Shown: positions 1 to 8,823 of the stretch, piece after piece
Position numbering within the stretch: the first letter of the stretch is position 1
Layout: each line of letters starts with the position of its first letter
Source of the DNA: an uncultured Pseudanabaenaceae cyanobacterium
GTDB taxonomy: Bacteria; Cyanobacteriota; Cyanobacteriia; PCC-9006; JAAUQQ01
Assembly: GCA_937949725.1 (NCBI GenBank)
Contig: CALECT010000043.1
Span: 1 to 46,154 of the forward strand
DNA: 46,154 nt
Reading direction: 5' to 3'
Position numbers and translations under genes: made by a program
The notes under the pieces: model-generated
Told to the model about the DNA's origin: nothing
Databases searched by the model: none
The model's input: only the letters and a program-made list of their open reading frames with translations

Positions 1-1344
1 GTGATTGGTACCCGCTCCGCAGTCTTCGCCCCACTCCCCAAGCTGGGCCTAATTATCCTCGACGAAGAACATGACAACAGCTTCAAGCAAGAGCAGCCCA
101 TGCCCTGCTACCACGCCCGCACCGTAGCCCAATGGCGAGCCAAGTTGAATGATTACCCAGTCATAGTCGGTACAGCAACTCCCGCAGCAGAAACCTGGGT
201 GGCTTCCCAAAATGCTAAAGCCTCGAAGTATCTATCCCTGCCCCAACGCATCAACGCCCGGCCCCATCCCCCGGTCGAAGTCGTTGATCTTCGCGACGAA
301 TTCCACCAAGGTAACCGCTCCATCTTTAGCCGCAAGCTTCAGCGCGCCCTCAACGACACCAAAGCCAAAGGCGAACAGGCCCTGCTCTTCATCCACCGCC
401 GGGGCCACAGCACTTTCGTCTCCTGCCGAGACTGCGGCACCGTTATGGGCTGCCCCAACTGCGACGTCTCCCTCTCCTACCACCACACCCACGCCAACGC
501 CCAGCCCCTGCTGCGCTGCCACTACTGCAACTACGTGCGCGGCAACCCGGAGCGCTGCCCCGATTGCGAATCGCCCTATATCAAGAACTTTGGCAGCGGC
601 ACCCAGAAAGTCACCCAGGAGCTGAGCCGACTCTTCCCGGAGCTGCGCTGGCTCCGCTTCGACAGCGACACCACCCGCAACAAAGGCGCTCACCGCATGC
701 TGCTCAGCCGCTTTGGCGCTGGCGAAGCCGATGTCCTCGTTGGCACACAGATGCTGACCAAAGGCATTGATCTACCTCAGGTGACCCTCGTAGGAATTCT
801 GGCTGCTGATGGCCTGCTTCACCTCTCCGACTATCGCGCTGGGGAAAGAGCCTGTCAGACCCTGCTCCAAGTGGCGGGCCGAGCGGGGCGGGGAGAAAGT
901 CCAGGCCGTGTGATCTTGCAAACCTATTCTCCAGAACATCCCGTTGTTGGAGCCGTCAAAAGCCATAGCTATGAAGCCTTCCTCGAAGCAGAACTCAAGG
1001 ACAGAGCTGAAGCCGCCTATCCCCCCTATGGCCGCCTCGCCCTGCTGCGCTTGAGCGGCCGGGATGAGGCCCAAGTGGAACGCACCGCTGAGCAAATGCG
1101 GGAGGTTTTAGAGACGACCTTGGCGACCCAGGGAAATCCGCTGGATGAGAGCGGCTTGCCGACCGTAGACCTACTGGGGCCAGCTCCCGCAGCAATTCCT
1201 CGGGTGGCCCAACGCTTTCGCTGGCAAATTCTGATTAAGTCATCACAATCCCAGATTACCCTTCCATCTCTAGAGCAACTGCGGAAGCATTGCCCCAAGG
1301 AAGTGAGCCTATTGGTGGATATCGATCCCTTGCAGGTGGGTTAG
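1..1344 (+). CDS. priA: Primosomal protein N' (PriA helicase), C-terminal part, cut by the window edge
   Basis: This is the C-terminal 447 residues of PriA, the DEAH-type 3'-5' helicase that restarts collapsed replication forks and loads the replicative helicase. The visible part opens in helicase motif Ia (GTRSAVFAP), followed by the Walker B box DEEH (residues 22-25). Next comes the PriA zinc-binding module at about 142-190, with four CxxC pairs (CRDC, CPNC, CHYC, CPDC). Motifs V and VI follow (LVGTQMLTKG, QVAGRAGR). Cyanobacterial PriA is usually 800 residues or more, so roughly the first half, with the DNA-binding domain and Walker A, lies upstream of the window. The GTG at base 1 is an internal valine codon, not a start. 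The reading frame is otherwise intact and ends in TAG. Confidence 0.96.
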   Translation: MIGTRSAVFAPLPKLGLIILDEEHDNSFKQEQPMPCYHARTVAQWRAKLNDYPVIVGTATPAAETWVASQNAKASKYLSLPQRINARPHPPVEVVDLRDEFHQGNRSIFSRKLQRALNDTKAKGEQALLFIHRRGHSTFVSCRDCGTVMGCPNCDVSLSYHHTHANAQPLLRCHYCNYVRGNPERCPDCESPYIKNFGSGTQKVTQELSRLFPELRWLRFDSDTTRNKGAHRMLLSRFGAGEADVLVGTQMLTKGIDLPQVTLVGILAADGLLHLSDYRAGERACQTLLQVAGRAGRGESPGRVILQTYSPEHPVVGAVKSHSYEAFLEAELKDRAEAAYPPYGRLALLRLSGRDEAQVERTAEQMREVLETTLATQGNPLDESGLPTVDLLGPAPAAIPRVAQRFRWQILIKSSQSQITLPSLEQLRKHCPKEVSLLVDIDPLQVG

Positions 1345-1820
1345 GCCTTTCCTTTATGAAGTTAGAGAAAGAATATTCGCCGCTGTTGGCGATCGCTTCC
1401 CCTAAAACTCAATTCTGAGATTAAAACCCTCTATTTACGATTAACTGGGAATTCTCGGACAGCTCATTTTCCAGGCGGGTGGATCTACCTATTTTACCCT
1501 CCCAAAATTGTTCTATATGTGAGCAACATCTGGACTTGAAGAGTCGATAGGTCCTACCAGCCAAGATGTAGGTCAGATTGTAAGTCATGCCAGGATAGCC
1601 ACAACACCGCAAGAACGACCTCGTTGAAGTGCGATCGCATGCCCTCGCGATCGCCTAAAAATTGCCCTTTTGCATCTACCTTCCAGCTTCAGTCTCGCCC
1701 TCACTTCAGGCCCCTCTGACTGGATTCCATCACCACCACTCTCAGTAGATCCGTGCTTCTCCTGAGTAAGCGCCGATGCCCCAGGGGCACTGTAAGCCCA
1801 GCAATGGGTAGGCCCACATC
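1345..1820. other. Intergenic region with no gene seen
   Basis: These 476 bases follow priA and precede the pilin-like gene. They contain several HIP1-type GCGATCGC sites, for example near 1387-1396 and 1630-1655. I see no convincing reading frame, tRNA or strong terminator. The promoter of the downstream gene is presumably here, but no clear -10/-35 pair stands out. Confidence 0.4.
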
Positions 1821-2576
1821 GTGCAAAGCGGCGACGAGATCACGCAAATTCCATCGGAATTTACTCCCACTGAATTACCCCCGACGGAACCCTTCGACCT
1901 GGAAACTGTTCTGTTGGATGAGCAGTTGGTTGTTTTACCAACTGCTGTACCAGAGCGTTCCAGCTCCTTTCGTTGGACGATTGCACAATGGGGAATAGTG
2001 GCGATCGCGGCCACTGCAATCTCCCAAATAGGCGCTACGCTCTTCACCACCGTCGTAGCCCCAACCTTTGCGCGGCAAATTGAACAGGCCCAGACTCGTA
2101 GCCCTGGCGTCAAGATCAGTGCGATGAACCGGGCACAGCAGGTCTATTTCCTAGATCATGGCCAATTCTCGGAAGCACTGGTCACGTTAGACCTGGGCAT
2201 CGTTTCCCAAGGGCAATACTACGATTACCGCATTCAAACGGACAGCAAGGCTCGCAGCCGCAGCAATCACTCAGCCGCTTCTGCACCACAGATTGCAGTG
2301 AACCTGGCGTTGCCCCGTGAGCCCGGATTACCGACATTGTGGGGAGCAATCATGGCCCAGGGCAACGATTCTTCGGAGCCAGGCAAAACCCACCGCATTA
2401 CCGATAGTTTGATTTGCAAAAAGCCGGCTCCCCCCACGGACTGGTCCGACAAACTGTATCAGCAACTCCAATCTGGATCAGTGAAACGCCGTTCAAGGGA
2501 TGCTGTTCCAGCCGTTCCATTGCGCTTAGAATGTCCCCCAGGCTTTGAGCCCGCTGCCTTTTCGGTCCATTCCTAG
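1821..2576 (+). CDS. Type IV pilin-like protein, cyanobacterial G/H-type
   Basis: This 251-residue protein resembles the cyanobacterial pilin-like (G/H) family. An acidic, proline-rich N-terminal arm (1-48) precedes one hydrophobic helix (about 53-78, [20 protein letters not shown]). The signature [15 protein letters not shown] (about 103-117) then leads into LDLGI and YYDYRI, where such proteins normally read NRAQQAYYLE...F..L..LGLGI...YSY. The helix lacks the classic prepilin GFTLIE cleavage site and has a long N-terminal extension. It may therefore be a membrane-anchored relative rather than a processed pilin. The GTG start is the first in-frame start after an upstream stop and is uncertain. 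The gene converges with the DUF445 gene, and the two stop codons overlap by four bases. The role is inferred from family resemblance only. Confidence 0.6.
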   Translation: MQSGDEITQIPSEFTPTELPPTEPFDLETVLLDEQLVVLPTAVPERSSSFRWTIAQWGIVAIAATAISQIGATLFTTVVAPTFARQIEQAQTRSPGVKISAMNRAQQVYFLDHGQFSEALVTLDLGIVSQGQYYDYRIQTDSKARSRSNHSAASAPQIAVNLALPREPGLPTLWGAIMAQGNDSSEPGKTHRITDSLICKKPAPPTDWSDKLYQQLQSGSVKRRSRDAVPAVPLRLECPPGFEPAAFSVHS

Positions 2577-3802
2577 CGCAAAAGCAATAGCCCAGTCTGC
2601 AATAGCCCGATGGAGAACCCGAGAATTCCCCCCAGGTTAACGATCGCCTGGAGCTCACTTTTGACAATGCCCTGGACTGCTTTTTCCAACTCCTGGGGCG
2701 ACGTCGCCATCACCCGCTCCATAATCACCCCTTCTAAATTGAGAATCGGAATGGCCTGGGCAACAATATTCTCCATATCCTTCTCTAAATAGCGCTCTAA
2801 AATCAGCGCCAGCTCCTGGCTGATCAATGCCAGGGAGCTATCCATCACCTCAGAATTGCGGAGGCGGTTGAGAACCAGGTTAGCGACATTGTCCCAGTCC
2901 AAAGACTGACTCAGGCTCTGTAATAAATCCGTGCCTTGCTGTTGCACGAGTTCCCGCACCGTCTCTCGCATGGTGCTGCGCAATTGCCGCACTGTACTGG
3001 CTGGGAAATTTTGCAGAGAGAAATTTTGTAAGAGTTCCTGCAGCCGCTCATCCACAGACAGAACCGTGACCAACTCCTCAATCACAGCATTGCTGGTATC
3101 CCGCTCATCCAGGCAATAGTTCCGTAACCCTGTCAGGACATTGCGTAGACCAAACAGATTGGCAATCACCCAGTAGGTGCCGCTGCTCTTTTCTTTAAAG
3201 GCATTGTCGATCGCGTCAATATTGCGATCCGTGAGAAAGTCCACGATTCCTTGGCGAATCACATCTGGTGGCAGCACCCCATCCAATGCCCAGCCAGACA
3301 ACTGCGCAGCCTGGGGCTCACTGAGCTGAAACTCCACTAAGACCTGATCAAAAATTTGATTGAGCTGGGGAGCAAGGAAGTCCTCTCGCCGAGCCAAAAC
3401 ACGAATCAGCCGGGGCAGGGATTCGCTGAATAAGTCTCGCAAAATCTTAGCTAAGATTTTGGCGGTGCGTTTCTCCTTATCCTCCTGGATTTGTTCCAAT
3501 GCAAGCTGGAGGAGCCAAAGGATAATTTGCTGAACCCGTTCGGTTTCAAACAGCTTGTGAGCGAGCTTTTGAAGCTCCTCCGGCGTGAGCAGAGACCCCA
3601 TGATGGCATCGGCCACTCGCTGGGCCAGTCGATCCTGATTACTAGGAATCAAGCCGGGAGTAAAAGGAATTTTTCGCCCACCGATGTAGCGTGCTCGGTA
3701 GGGTCGAAAAAGCATATTAATGGCCAGGTCATTGGTGAAATAACCAATGATTCCGCCAGCCAGGGGCGGAATGACCAAAATCCAGGTTTCAGGTAAAGCC
3801 AC
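2573..3802 (-). CDS. DUF445 family membrane protein
   Basis: This 409-residue protein matches the DUF445 (YheB/YtjP-type) pattern. The N-terminal hydrophobic hairpin [18 protein letters not shown] is followed by the family signature for Asn/Asp-Ala-Ile-x-Met-Leu-Phe-Arg-Pro and [13 protein letters not shown] long amphipathic helical middle lies between residues 60 and 370, and a C-terminal hydrophobic segment (about 388-408, [20 protein letters not shown]) would return the chain to the membrane. The biochemical function of this family is not established. The length is typical. The gene is transcribed alone toward the pilin-like gene and shares overlapping stop codons with it (2573-2576). Confidence 0.85.
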   Translation of the reverse strand: MALPETWILVIPPLAGGIIGYFTNDLAINMLFRPYRARYIGGRKIPFTPGLIPSNQDRLAQRVADAIMGSLLTPEELQKLAHKLFETERVQQIILWLLQLALEQIQEDKEKRTAKILAKILRDLFSESLPRLIRVLARREDFLAPQLNQIFDQVLVEFQLSEPQAAQLSGWALDGVLPPDVIRQGIVDFLTDRNIDAIDNAFKEKSSGTYWVIANLFGLRNVLTGLRNYCLDERDTSNAVIEELVTVLSVDERLQELLQNFSLQNFPASTVRQLRSTMRETVRELVQQQGTDLLQSLSQSLDWDNVANLVLNRLRNSEVMDSSLALISQELALILERYLEKDMENIVAQAIPILNLEGVIMERVMATSPQELEKAVQGIVKSELQAIVNLGGILGFSIGLLQTGLLLLR

Positions 3803-4310
3803 AGCGTTAGGTTGCTATGCGGGAACAGCAGCAACCAGGGAATCTAAAGCGCTTCACTATGATAGTCTCCCCGCCCAATAATTTGCCGATTGGAGCATTT
3901 CGTTGAGGAACTGTCGTTTCACAAGCCTTGATGCTGGGTCAAGGTCAATGGTCAACAGATCTGGCGTTATTGCGAAACCGGCGATCGCCGAGCTGTATAG
4001 CTAAAAAGAGCCACATCTCAACCTTGCCCCAAGCTGCCAAACGAGCCTCCCGTCATCGCTCGGATATGCATTCTGTTGTCTCTTAAGTAAGATGGACGTA
4101 GTCAATGTCAGCGAATGTACGGAAATTTGAACATCTGGGTTAGATGATTTTGCCCAAATATAGGTGGTATAAGCATGGGGCTCGGAGTCTCCGCTTTGCT
4201 ACTGTTTATACATCTACTGAAGGATAGATAGCGTTCAACCTCTTGGGCGTAACCGAAGACCGTCGACTGCATAACCCTAGTTCCTTTTTATTTACTGTTG
4301 GTGCGAAAAT
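3803..4310. other. Intergenic region between divergent genes
   Basis: This 508-base gap separates two divergently read genes (DUF445 leftward, small coiled-coil protein rightward), so both promoters should lie here. No tRNA-like cloverleaf, long open frame or strong hairpin was recognised. One HIP1-type site lies near 3982. Confidence 0.4.
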
Positions 4311-4505
4311 ATGGCGCGTAAAGAAGAAGAAATTCGGGAGCTGCGGGAGGTCGTTACCAATTTGCAATGGGCGTTAGTGGAAACGCTCCGCTGTTGTGAA
4401 CTGATGGGACAAGATGCTTCTGTGGATGCCAATGTGCTGAAACGCATTGAGAAAGCAGGCCATGCGGTTAAGCATCTCAAGCCCTCTCCTCCTTTGAACC
4501 AGTAG
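4311..4505 (+). CDS. Small coiled-coil protein of unknown function
   Basis: This 64-residue reading frame is predicted to be mostly helical. Its N-terminal half (residues 1-30, starting MARKEEEIRELREVV) has heptad-like spacing of hydrophobic residues and is rich in Glu and Arg. The second half contains two adjacent cysteines (RCCEL, about residues 27-31). It has no signal peptide or membrane span. The strongest support for a real gene is context: it has an ATG start, and a 12-bp perfect hairpin (4544-4584) begins 38 bases after its stop. I do not recognise a named family. Confidence 0.6.
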   Translation: MARKEEEIRELREVVTNLQWALVETLRCCELMGQDASVDANVLKRIEKAGHAVKHLKPSPPLNQ

Positions 4506-4543
4506 GTTCTAGCCGATAATCAAGCTGCCAGCTTTCCTTTCTC

Positions 4544-4584
4544 AAAGTCCCAACGGTTTTCCAATGTGAAATCGTTGGGACTTT
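4544..4584. terminator. Bidirectional hairpin terminator between convergent genes
   Basis: A perfect 12-bp stem pairs 4544-4555 (AAAGTCCCAACG) with 4573-4584 (CGTTGGGACTTT), with a 17-base loop. It sits between the stop of the small coiled-coil gene (plus) and the stop of menG (minus, 4589). The AAA/TTT ends provide short U-runs in both directions, so it could serve both genes. Confidence 0.75.
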
Positions 4585-4588
4585 GTTG

Positions 4589-5365
4589 TTACAGTCTTGG
4601 GCTCCTTTCCAAGGATTCCGCTTTCTGGGCCACAAGCATTCCCATTAACCCGAGAGCTAGGGGGTAGTAAGTCACCTGTTTAAAGCCAACCTCTTGCGCC
4701 ATATCGACTTGATCTGGACCCAAGGGAAATCGCTCGATACTAGGATTGATGTAGGCATATTCCTCCCGAACACCTAGACGCTCTGCACTGGGGACGACCA
4801 GATTCTCTAGGTACCATTCCTGGAACTGTCGCAGGGGAGCGGCTGCGGGGCCAATAGGTCGATTCATGTCCAAGATGGCCACAGTTGCACCAGGCTTCAG
4901 GACACGGTGCAATTCTTCCAGACATTTCGGAATATCGCCCACGTTGCGCAGGCCATAGCCCAACGTTGCACCATCAAAGAATTGATCGGGGAAGTCGAGG
5001 GCTAAGGCATCCCCTTGCTGCCAAGAGATGGCGGGAAGGGGGCGACGGCGCTGGGCTCTGGTTTCAGCCATGGCTAATAGATCGCAAGCAAAATCTACCC
5101 CATAGATCTGGCCTTGGGAACCGACGGCATCTGCCTGGAGTAGGGCCAAATCCCCGGTGCCGCAGCAGAGATCCAGGCCGACGCCCCCCTGGGGGAGGTT
5201 GGCCCAGTCCACGGCCATGCGCTTCCAAATGCGATGCATACCAAAGCTCAGCTGGTCGTTGAGCTGGTCGTAGACCGGGGCGATGCTGTTGAACAGGCTT
5301 TGCACCTGCTCTGGAGCGGGTTTGTGATCCGGCATATTCGCTGGGGAGGATGAATTGGGGGCCAT
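4589..5365 (-). CDS. menG: Demethylnaphthoquinone (phylloquinone) C-methyltransferase, MenG/UbiE family
   Basis: This 258-residue class I SAM-dependent methyltransferase belongs to the UbiE/MenG family. In cyanobacteria the enzyme methylates 2-phytyl-1,4-naphthoquinone in the last step of phylloquinone synthesis, providing the photosystem I quinone. The N-terminal UbiE block FNSIAPVYDQLNDQLSFGMH (25-44) is clear. SAM motif I, LDLCCGTGDLALL (64-76), follows, then the acidic GVDFACDLLAMAE strand, LGYGLRNV (motif II, about 133) and HRVLKPGATVAILDMNRP (post-motif III). Met11 is an alternative start (5335) closer to the length of relatives. It is transcribed alone on the minus strand and ends at the shared hairpin. 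The naphthoquinone substrate is inferred from the cyanobacterial setting. Confidence 0.92.
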   Translation of the reverse strand: MAPNSSSPANMPDHKPAPEQVQSLFNSIAPVYDQLNDQLSFGMHRIWKRMAVDWANLPQGGVGLDLCCGTGDLALLQADAVGSQGQIYGVDFACDLLAMAETRAQRRRPLPAISWQQGDALALDFPDQFFDGATLGYGLRNVGDIPKCLEELHRVLKPGATVAILDMNRPIGPAAAPLRQFQEWYLENLVVPSAERLGVREEYAYINPSIERFPLGPDQVDMAQEVGFKQVTYYPLALGLMGMLVAQKAESLERSPRL

Positions 5366-5516
5366 GCCAGAAGCGTCTACCGGAGAGAAGGATTGCAGCT
5401 CATCCTAGCGAGGTAGAGCCTTCGGATTCAAGTGATTGGGCTTGGGGACTGTGGACTGAGAGCGATGAATGATTGGTCTGTCATCGCTGTCCGAAGCGAG
5501 GGTGGCTTGCGTGATG

Positions 5517-6776
5517 CTATTGATCTTGGCTAAACCACTTCGATTCTAGGGTTTCTAAATACCCCTGTTCTGTGAGGCTCAATAGCTCCCGGTTGATGGC
5601 CTCTAGAAGGGCTGGCGATCGCCCTTCGGCCATGGCAATACCGTAGTTTTCAGTATCTAAACGCTCCCCGGCAAGGCGAAACTGCCCAGGATTGCTCTCA
5701 ACCCAGTGATACAGGTCGGGGTAGTCCCGCACAATCCCCGCAATCTTTTCTGCAGCTAGGGCTTCTGCCGCCATTTCAAGGCTGGGGTAGGGGGATGCCT
5801 TGACCGCTTGGGAATGCAAAAAGCGTTCTGCCGTCGTTCCTTCCACAACCCCCACAGCTTTTCCTTCTAGTTGGTCCAAGCTGGTGCCCAGTTCACTGAG
5901 CTGCACTACGGTCATGGAGGCAATGAAATCGGCCACGATAAAGAAGCTCACGCCCATCCAGACAGCTGAGATGAATCGGCCTGGAAATTTTTGTGGGGTG
6001 ACATCGCCGTAACCAAAGGTTCCGAGGGTGACGATGGCAAACCAAATTCCTTGCCCCACTCCCCGCAATGGATTATTCGAGAAGTGATCGTTGTGGCGAT
6101 GTTCCACGAGCCAAATCACCCCTCCAAAGAAGGTGCTGCTAACTATTACGAGAACAAGGGCACTGGCGATTTGGCTATTAAAGAGCCGTCGCGACCAGAG
6201 TTGGAGCTGAGTACGACCGCTCTCCCGGACCATTAGCTGTAGGCCGGATTCGTAAAAAGGTTGAGAGAAGTCATAGCCATTGGCTTCTCGGTTGGCGGTG
6301 ATCGTTAGACCTGCGATCGCCACATCAACCTCGCCTTGATCAAGTCCCGTTAACAGATCCCGCGCTGACTCATACTGCACCCACTCCGTAGAGATATTGA
6401 GCTCATTGGCAATGGTATGCCATAGGTCAATGCTATAGCCGTAGGGCTCAGCGCTCCCGTCAGGCTCCAAAAACACCAAAGGGCGGATGGAATTGGTGCC
6501 CACTTTGATGGGTTTAGAGATGGCCAGGGTTGAGTCTGAGGTGAGCTCTCGATTGGAGGACTGAGGGATGGCTTGGGCGATTTCGTAGGAAGCTTGCTCC
6601 CCAATCAGGTGCTCCCAAGAGTCTGGTGATTGTAATGAAGTTTGTGCTCCTGTCGCTGCTGCTAAACCCGCGAGACTCAATGCATCTTTGGCTAGAGAAG
6701 GTCCAGATAAAATTGTGCCTAGGGACAGAGGGATCGCAAAGACTAAGAGTTTGCTCCAACGCAGGCAATATTGCAT
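5517..6776 (-). CDS. Glutamate-receptor-like (GluR0-type) potassium channel
   Basis: This is a prokaryotic ionotropic glutamate-receptor-like channel of 419 residues from the chosen ATG. A longer version begins with TTG at 6818, but the ATG at 6776 places a standard signal peptide at the very N-terminus. The layout follows GluR0. The S1 half of a periplasmic amino-acid-binding fold comes first (about 90-190, including DLLTGLDQGEVDVAIAGLTI). TM1 (about 203-224), a pore loop with the potassium filter TFGYGD (about 253-258) and TM2 (about 272-292) follow, then the S2 half (about 297-419). A binding-protein fold split by a two-TM K+ pore is diagnostic. The ligand cannot be read from the sequence. 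The filter's second residue is Phe, where TVGYG is usual. Confidence 0.88.
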   Translation of the reverse strand: MQYCLRWSKLLVFAIPLSLGTILSGPSLAKDALSLAGLAAATGAQTSLQSPDSWEHLIGEQASYEIAQAIPQSSNRELTSDSTLAISKPIKVGTNSIRPLVFLEPDGSAEPYGYSIDLWHTIANELNISTEWVQYESARDLLTGLDQGEVDVAIAGLTITANREANGYDFSQPFYESGLQLMVRESGRTQLQLWSRRLFNSQIASALVLVIVSSTFFGGVIWLVEHRHNDHFSNNPLRGVGQGIWFAIVTLGTFGYGDVTPQKFPGRFISAVWMGVSFFIVADFIASMTVVQLSELGTSLDQLEGKAVGVVEGTTAERFLHSQAVKASPYPSLEMAAEALAAEKIAGIVRDYPDLYHWVESNPGQFRLAGERLDTENYGIAMAEGRSPALLEAINRELLSLTEQGYLETLESKWFSQDQ

Positions 6777-7027
6777 AGGGAAGTTATCTCGAGACACCGA
6801 CAGCTGTGAGAATTTCAAAAAACTACAGCCAGCCTCAGAGCCTTCGGGATGATGTTGCTCAACCGAGGGGGAACTTTTTTAAATCTCAATGAAATGGAGC
6901 ACCCTAAGTTGCTTCCCCCTCTGCTTTGCTCCAAGAGCAGCGGTGTCAGGCAGATGGCTATATAGTGCTTGAGGGTACTGTGGTTCTTTTTGCCACACCT
7001 AAGTCTCTCTGAGTTATTTCGTTTTCC

Positions 7028-8524
7028 ATGGCCTCTTCCCAGAACCAGCCCACGCCTGCTCATGAACTGAAAACGCTGGTTCTTTCTTTCCATTCTTTGA
7101 TCGCGGTGGAAACCGTTGAGGAGGAGCGAGTAGACCAACTGATTAAGGTGGTGTCGAAGGAGTTGCAACTGAAGCGCTACACCTGGAGCATCACCCAGGG
7201 CTTGGTGCGCCATGATGAGCCTAAGGCAACCGTTCCTCGGACAAATCAGCCCATGGGGTTGCTTCAGCATCTAGCGACGCTGGATGAAGGCATTTTTCTG
7301 CTGAAGGATCTCCATCCCCATCTCAAGGATCCGGCGGTGATTCGGCAGTTTCGGGAGCTGACCCAACGCTTTGCCAAGAACCATGCCTCGATGGTGCTGA
7401 CGGGACCAAGCTTGAACTTACCGCCAGAGATTGATGCGGAGGCGGTGTTCTATGATTTGCAGCTGCCCAATAGCGATGAGCTGTATGAGGCCTTGCAGGC
7501 TGTGGTGCGATCGCTCAACACAAAACAAGAAATCAGGATCGATCTAGAAGCCGCAGACCTAGGTGCAGTCCTCAAAGCTTTGGCAGGTCTCACCCTCAAT
7601 CAGGCTCGCCAAATCATTGCCTATGCGGCCCTGAGCGACAACAGCCTTTCCAAAGACGACTTGGCGGATATACAGGCCCGCAAAATCAAGTTTCTCCAGG
7701 AAGGGGGACTGCTGGAGTATTTCCCGGCTGAGGATAATGCCAATGAGATTGGTGGTTTTCAGGTGTTGAAGGACTGGCTGGAGCGGGCTCAGCAGGGTTT
7801 TAGCAGTGAAGCGGAGTCCCTGAATCTAAATCCGCCCAAGGGAATCATGATTGTGGGGATTCAGGGTTGCGGCAAGTCGTTGTCAGCCAAGGTGACGGCG
7901 AAGCGCTGGGGCCTGCCGCTGCTGAAGCTGGAGGCGGGGCGGTTGTATGACAAATATGTGGGAGAGTCGGAGAAGAATTTCCGTAAGGCGACTTCCATGG
8001 CGGAGTCCATGGCTCCGGCGGTGCTGTGGATTGATGAGATTGAGAAGGCCTTTGCCCAGTCCCAGAGTTCGGATAGTGGGACGAGTCGGCGCTTATTTGG
8101 GGCGTTTTTGACTTGGCTGCAGGAGAAGCGGGCGGATATTTTTGTGATTGCGACGGCGAATGATTTATCGCAGTTGCCGCCGGAGCTGATGCGTAAGGGT
8201 CGCTTTGACGAGATTTTCTTTGTGGATTTGCCGAAGCCGGAGGCACGGGAGGTGATTTTTAAGATTCACTTGAACCGTCGGAAGCAGAATCCTGAGCAGT
8301 TTGATTTGCCGCTATTGGTTGAGGCGACTGATGGCTATAGCGGGGCGGAGATTGAGCAGGCGGTGGTGGCTGGGCTTTACCGGGCGCTGCATTTGGGAGT
8401 GTCGTTGAATACGGCGATTTTGCAGGAGGAGATTAGTTCGACGGTGCCGCTGTCGGTGTCGCGAAGAGAAGATGTTGAGTTGTTGCGAGCGACGGCGGTG
8501 GAGCGGTTTGTGTCGGTGGATTAG
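7028..8524 (+). CDS. Ycf46-like AAA ATPase
   Basis: This 498-residue AAA+ protein resembles the Ycf46/Slr0374 family of cyanobacteria and some plastids. Residues 1-240 form the family-specific N-terminal region, with a central MVLTGPSLNLPPE segment that looks like a degenerate nucleotide-binding fold. The functional AAA module follows: Walker A GIQGCGKS (277-284), Walker B LWIDEIE (333-339), a sensor region VIATAND and the second region of homology ending ELMRKGRFDE with an arginine finger. SGAEIEQAV (sensor 2 helix) lies near 440. The family has been linked to regulation of photosynthesis and carbon use, but its biochemical role is unclear. The gene is monocistronic, and a dispersed repeat lies just downstream. 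Confidence 0.88.
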   Translation: MASSQNQPTPAHELKTLVLSFHSLIAVETVEEERVDQLIKVVSKELQLKRYTWSITQGLVRHDEPKATVPRTNQPMGLLQHLATLDEGIFLLKDLHPHLKDPAVIRQFRELTQRFAKNHASMVLTGPSLNLPPEIDAEAVFYDLQLPNSDELYEALQAVVRSLNTKQEIRIDLEAADLGAVLKALAGLTLNQARQIIAYAALSDNSLSKDDLADIQARKIKFLQEGGLLEYFPAEDNANEIGGFQVLKDWLERAQQGFSSEAESLNLNPPKGIMIVGIQGCGKSLSAKVTAKRWGLPLLKLEAGRLYDKYVGESEKNFRKATSMAESMAPAVLWIDEIEKAFAQSQSSDSGTSRRLFGAFLTWLQEKRADIFVIATANDLSQLPPELMRKGRFDEIFFVDLPKPEAREVIFKIHLNRRKQNPEQFDLPLLVEATDGYSGAEIEQAVVAGLYRALHLGVSLNTAILQEEISSTVPLSVSRREDVELLRATAVERFVSVD

Positions 8525-8588
8525 GCTTTGGCACAGACTGGAAGAAACAAAACTGGCTGATACAAGGCTTTCGGAAGCAAAGCAACAG

Positions 8589-8680
8589 CCATGAGGGCCA
8601 GCCCTCAAACTCCCGCCGTGGGAGACGAAGCGCCTCCCCCATCGGGTTCCCCCCTGCGCAACAGGTTGGGTTGCTTCACC
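8589..8680 (+). repeat. Dispersed intergenic repeat, copy 1
   Basis: A 29-base block at 8589-8617, containing the palindrome GAGGGCCAGCCCTC, recurs identically at 43940-43968. After a variable middle, both copies close with GGGTTGCTTCAC (8668-8679 and 44019-44030). Both lie between genes and in the same orientation, which fits a small non-coding mobile or REP-like element. Confidence 0.75.
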
Positions 8681-8756
8681 TGATTTTTGGGAGATCTGGT
8701 GGGTCAACAGATTTTGAATTGAGAGACTTCTCTATCCGCTTGTTTGTGGGTCGGTT

Positions 8757-8780
8757 CCCTTGCTCCTTTAGGAGCAGGGG
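8757..8780. repeat. Imperfect hairpin after the Ycf46-like gene
   Basis: Bases 8757-8766 pair with 8771-8780 (core TGCTCC/GGAGCA, one G-T pair) around a short TTTA loop. There is no clean T-run, so it could be a weak terminator for either flanking gene or part of the repeat-rich intergenic segment. Confidence 0.45.
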
Positions 8781-8823
8781 TTAGGGGATGAGGTCGGCTG
8801 TTATCTCAGTAGGTGTTGTTGGT

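Noticed and set aside
232..693. Minus-strand 153-residue Ala/Val/Gly-rich open frame
   Set aside because: It lies entirely antisense to the conserved zinc-binding part of priA, and its composition is that of a reverse-frame shadow.
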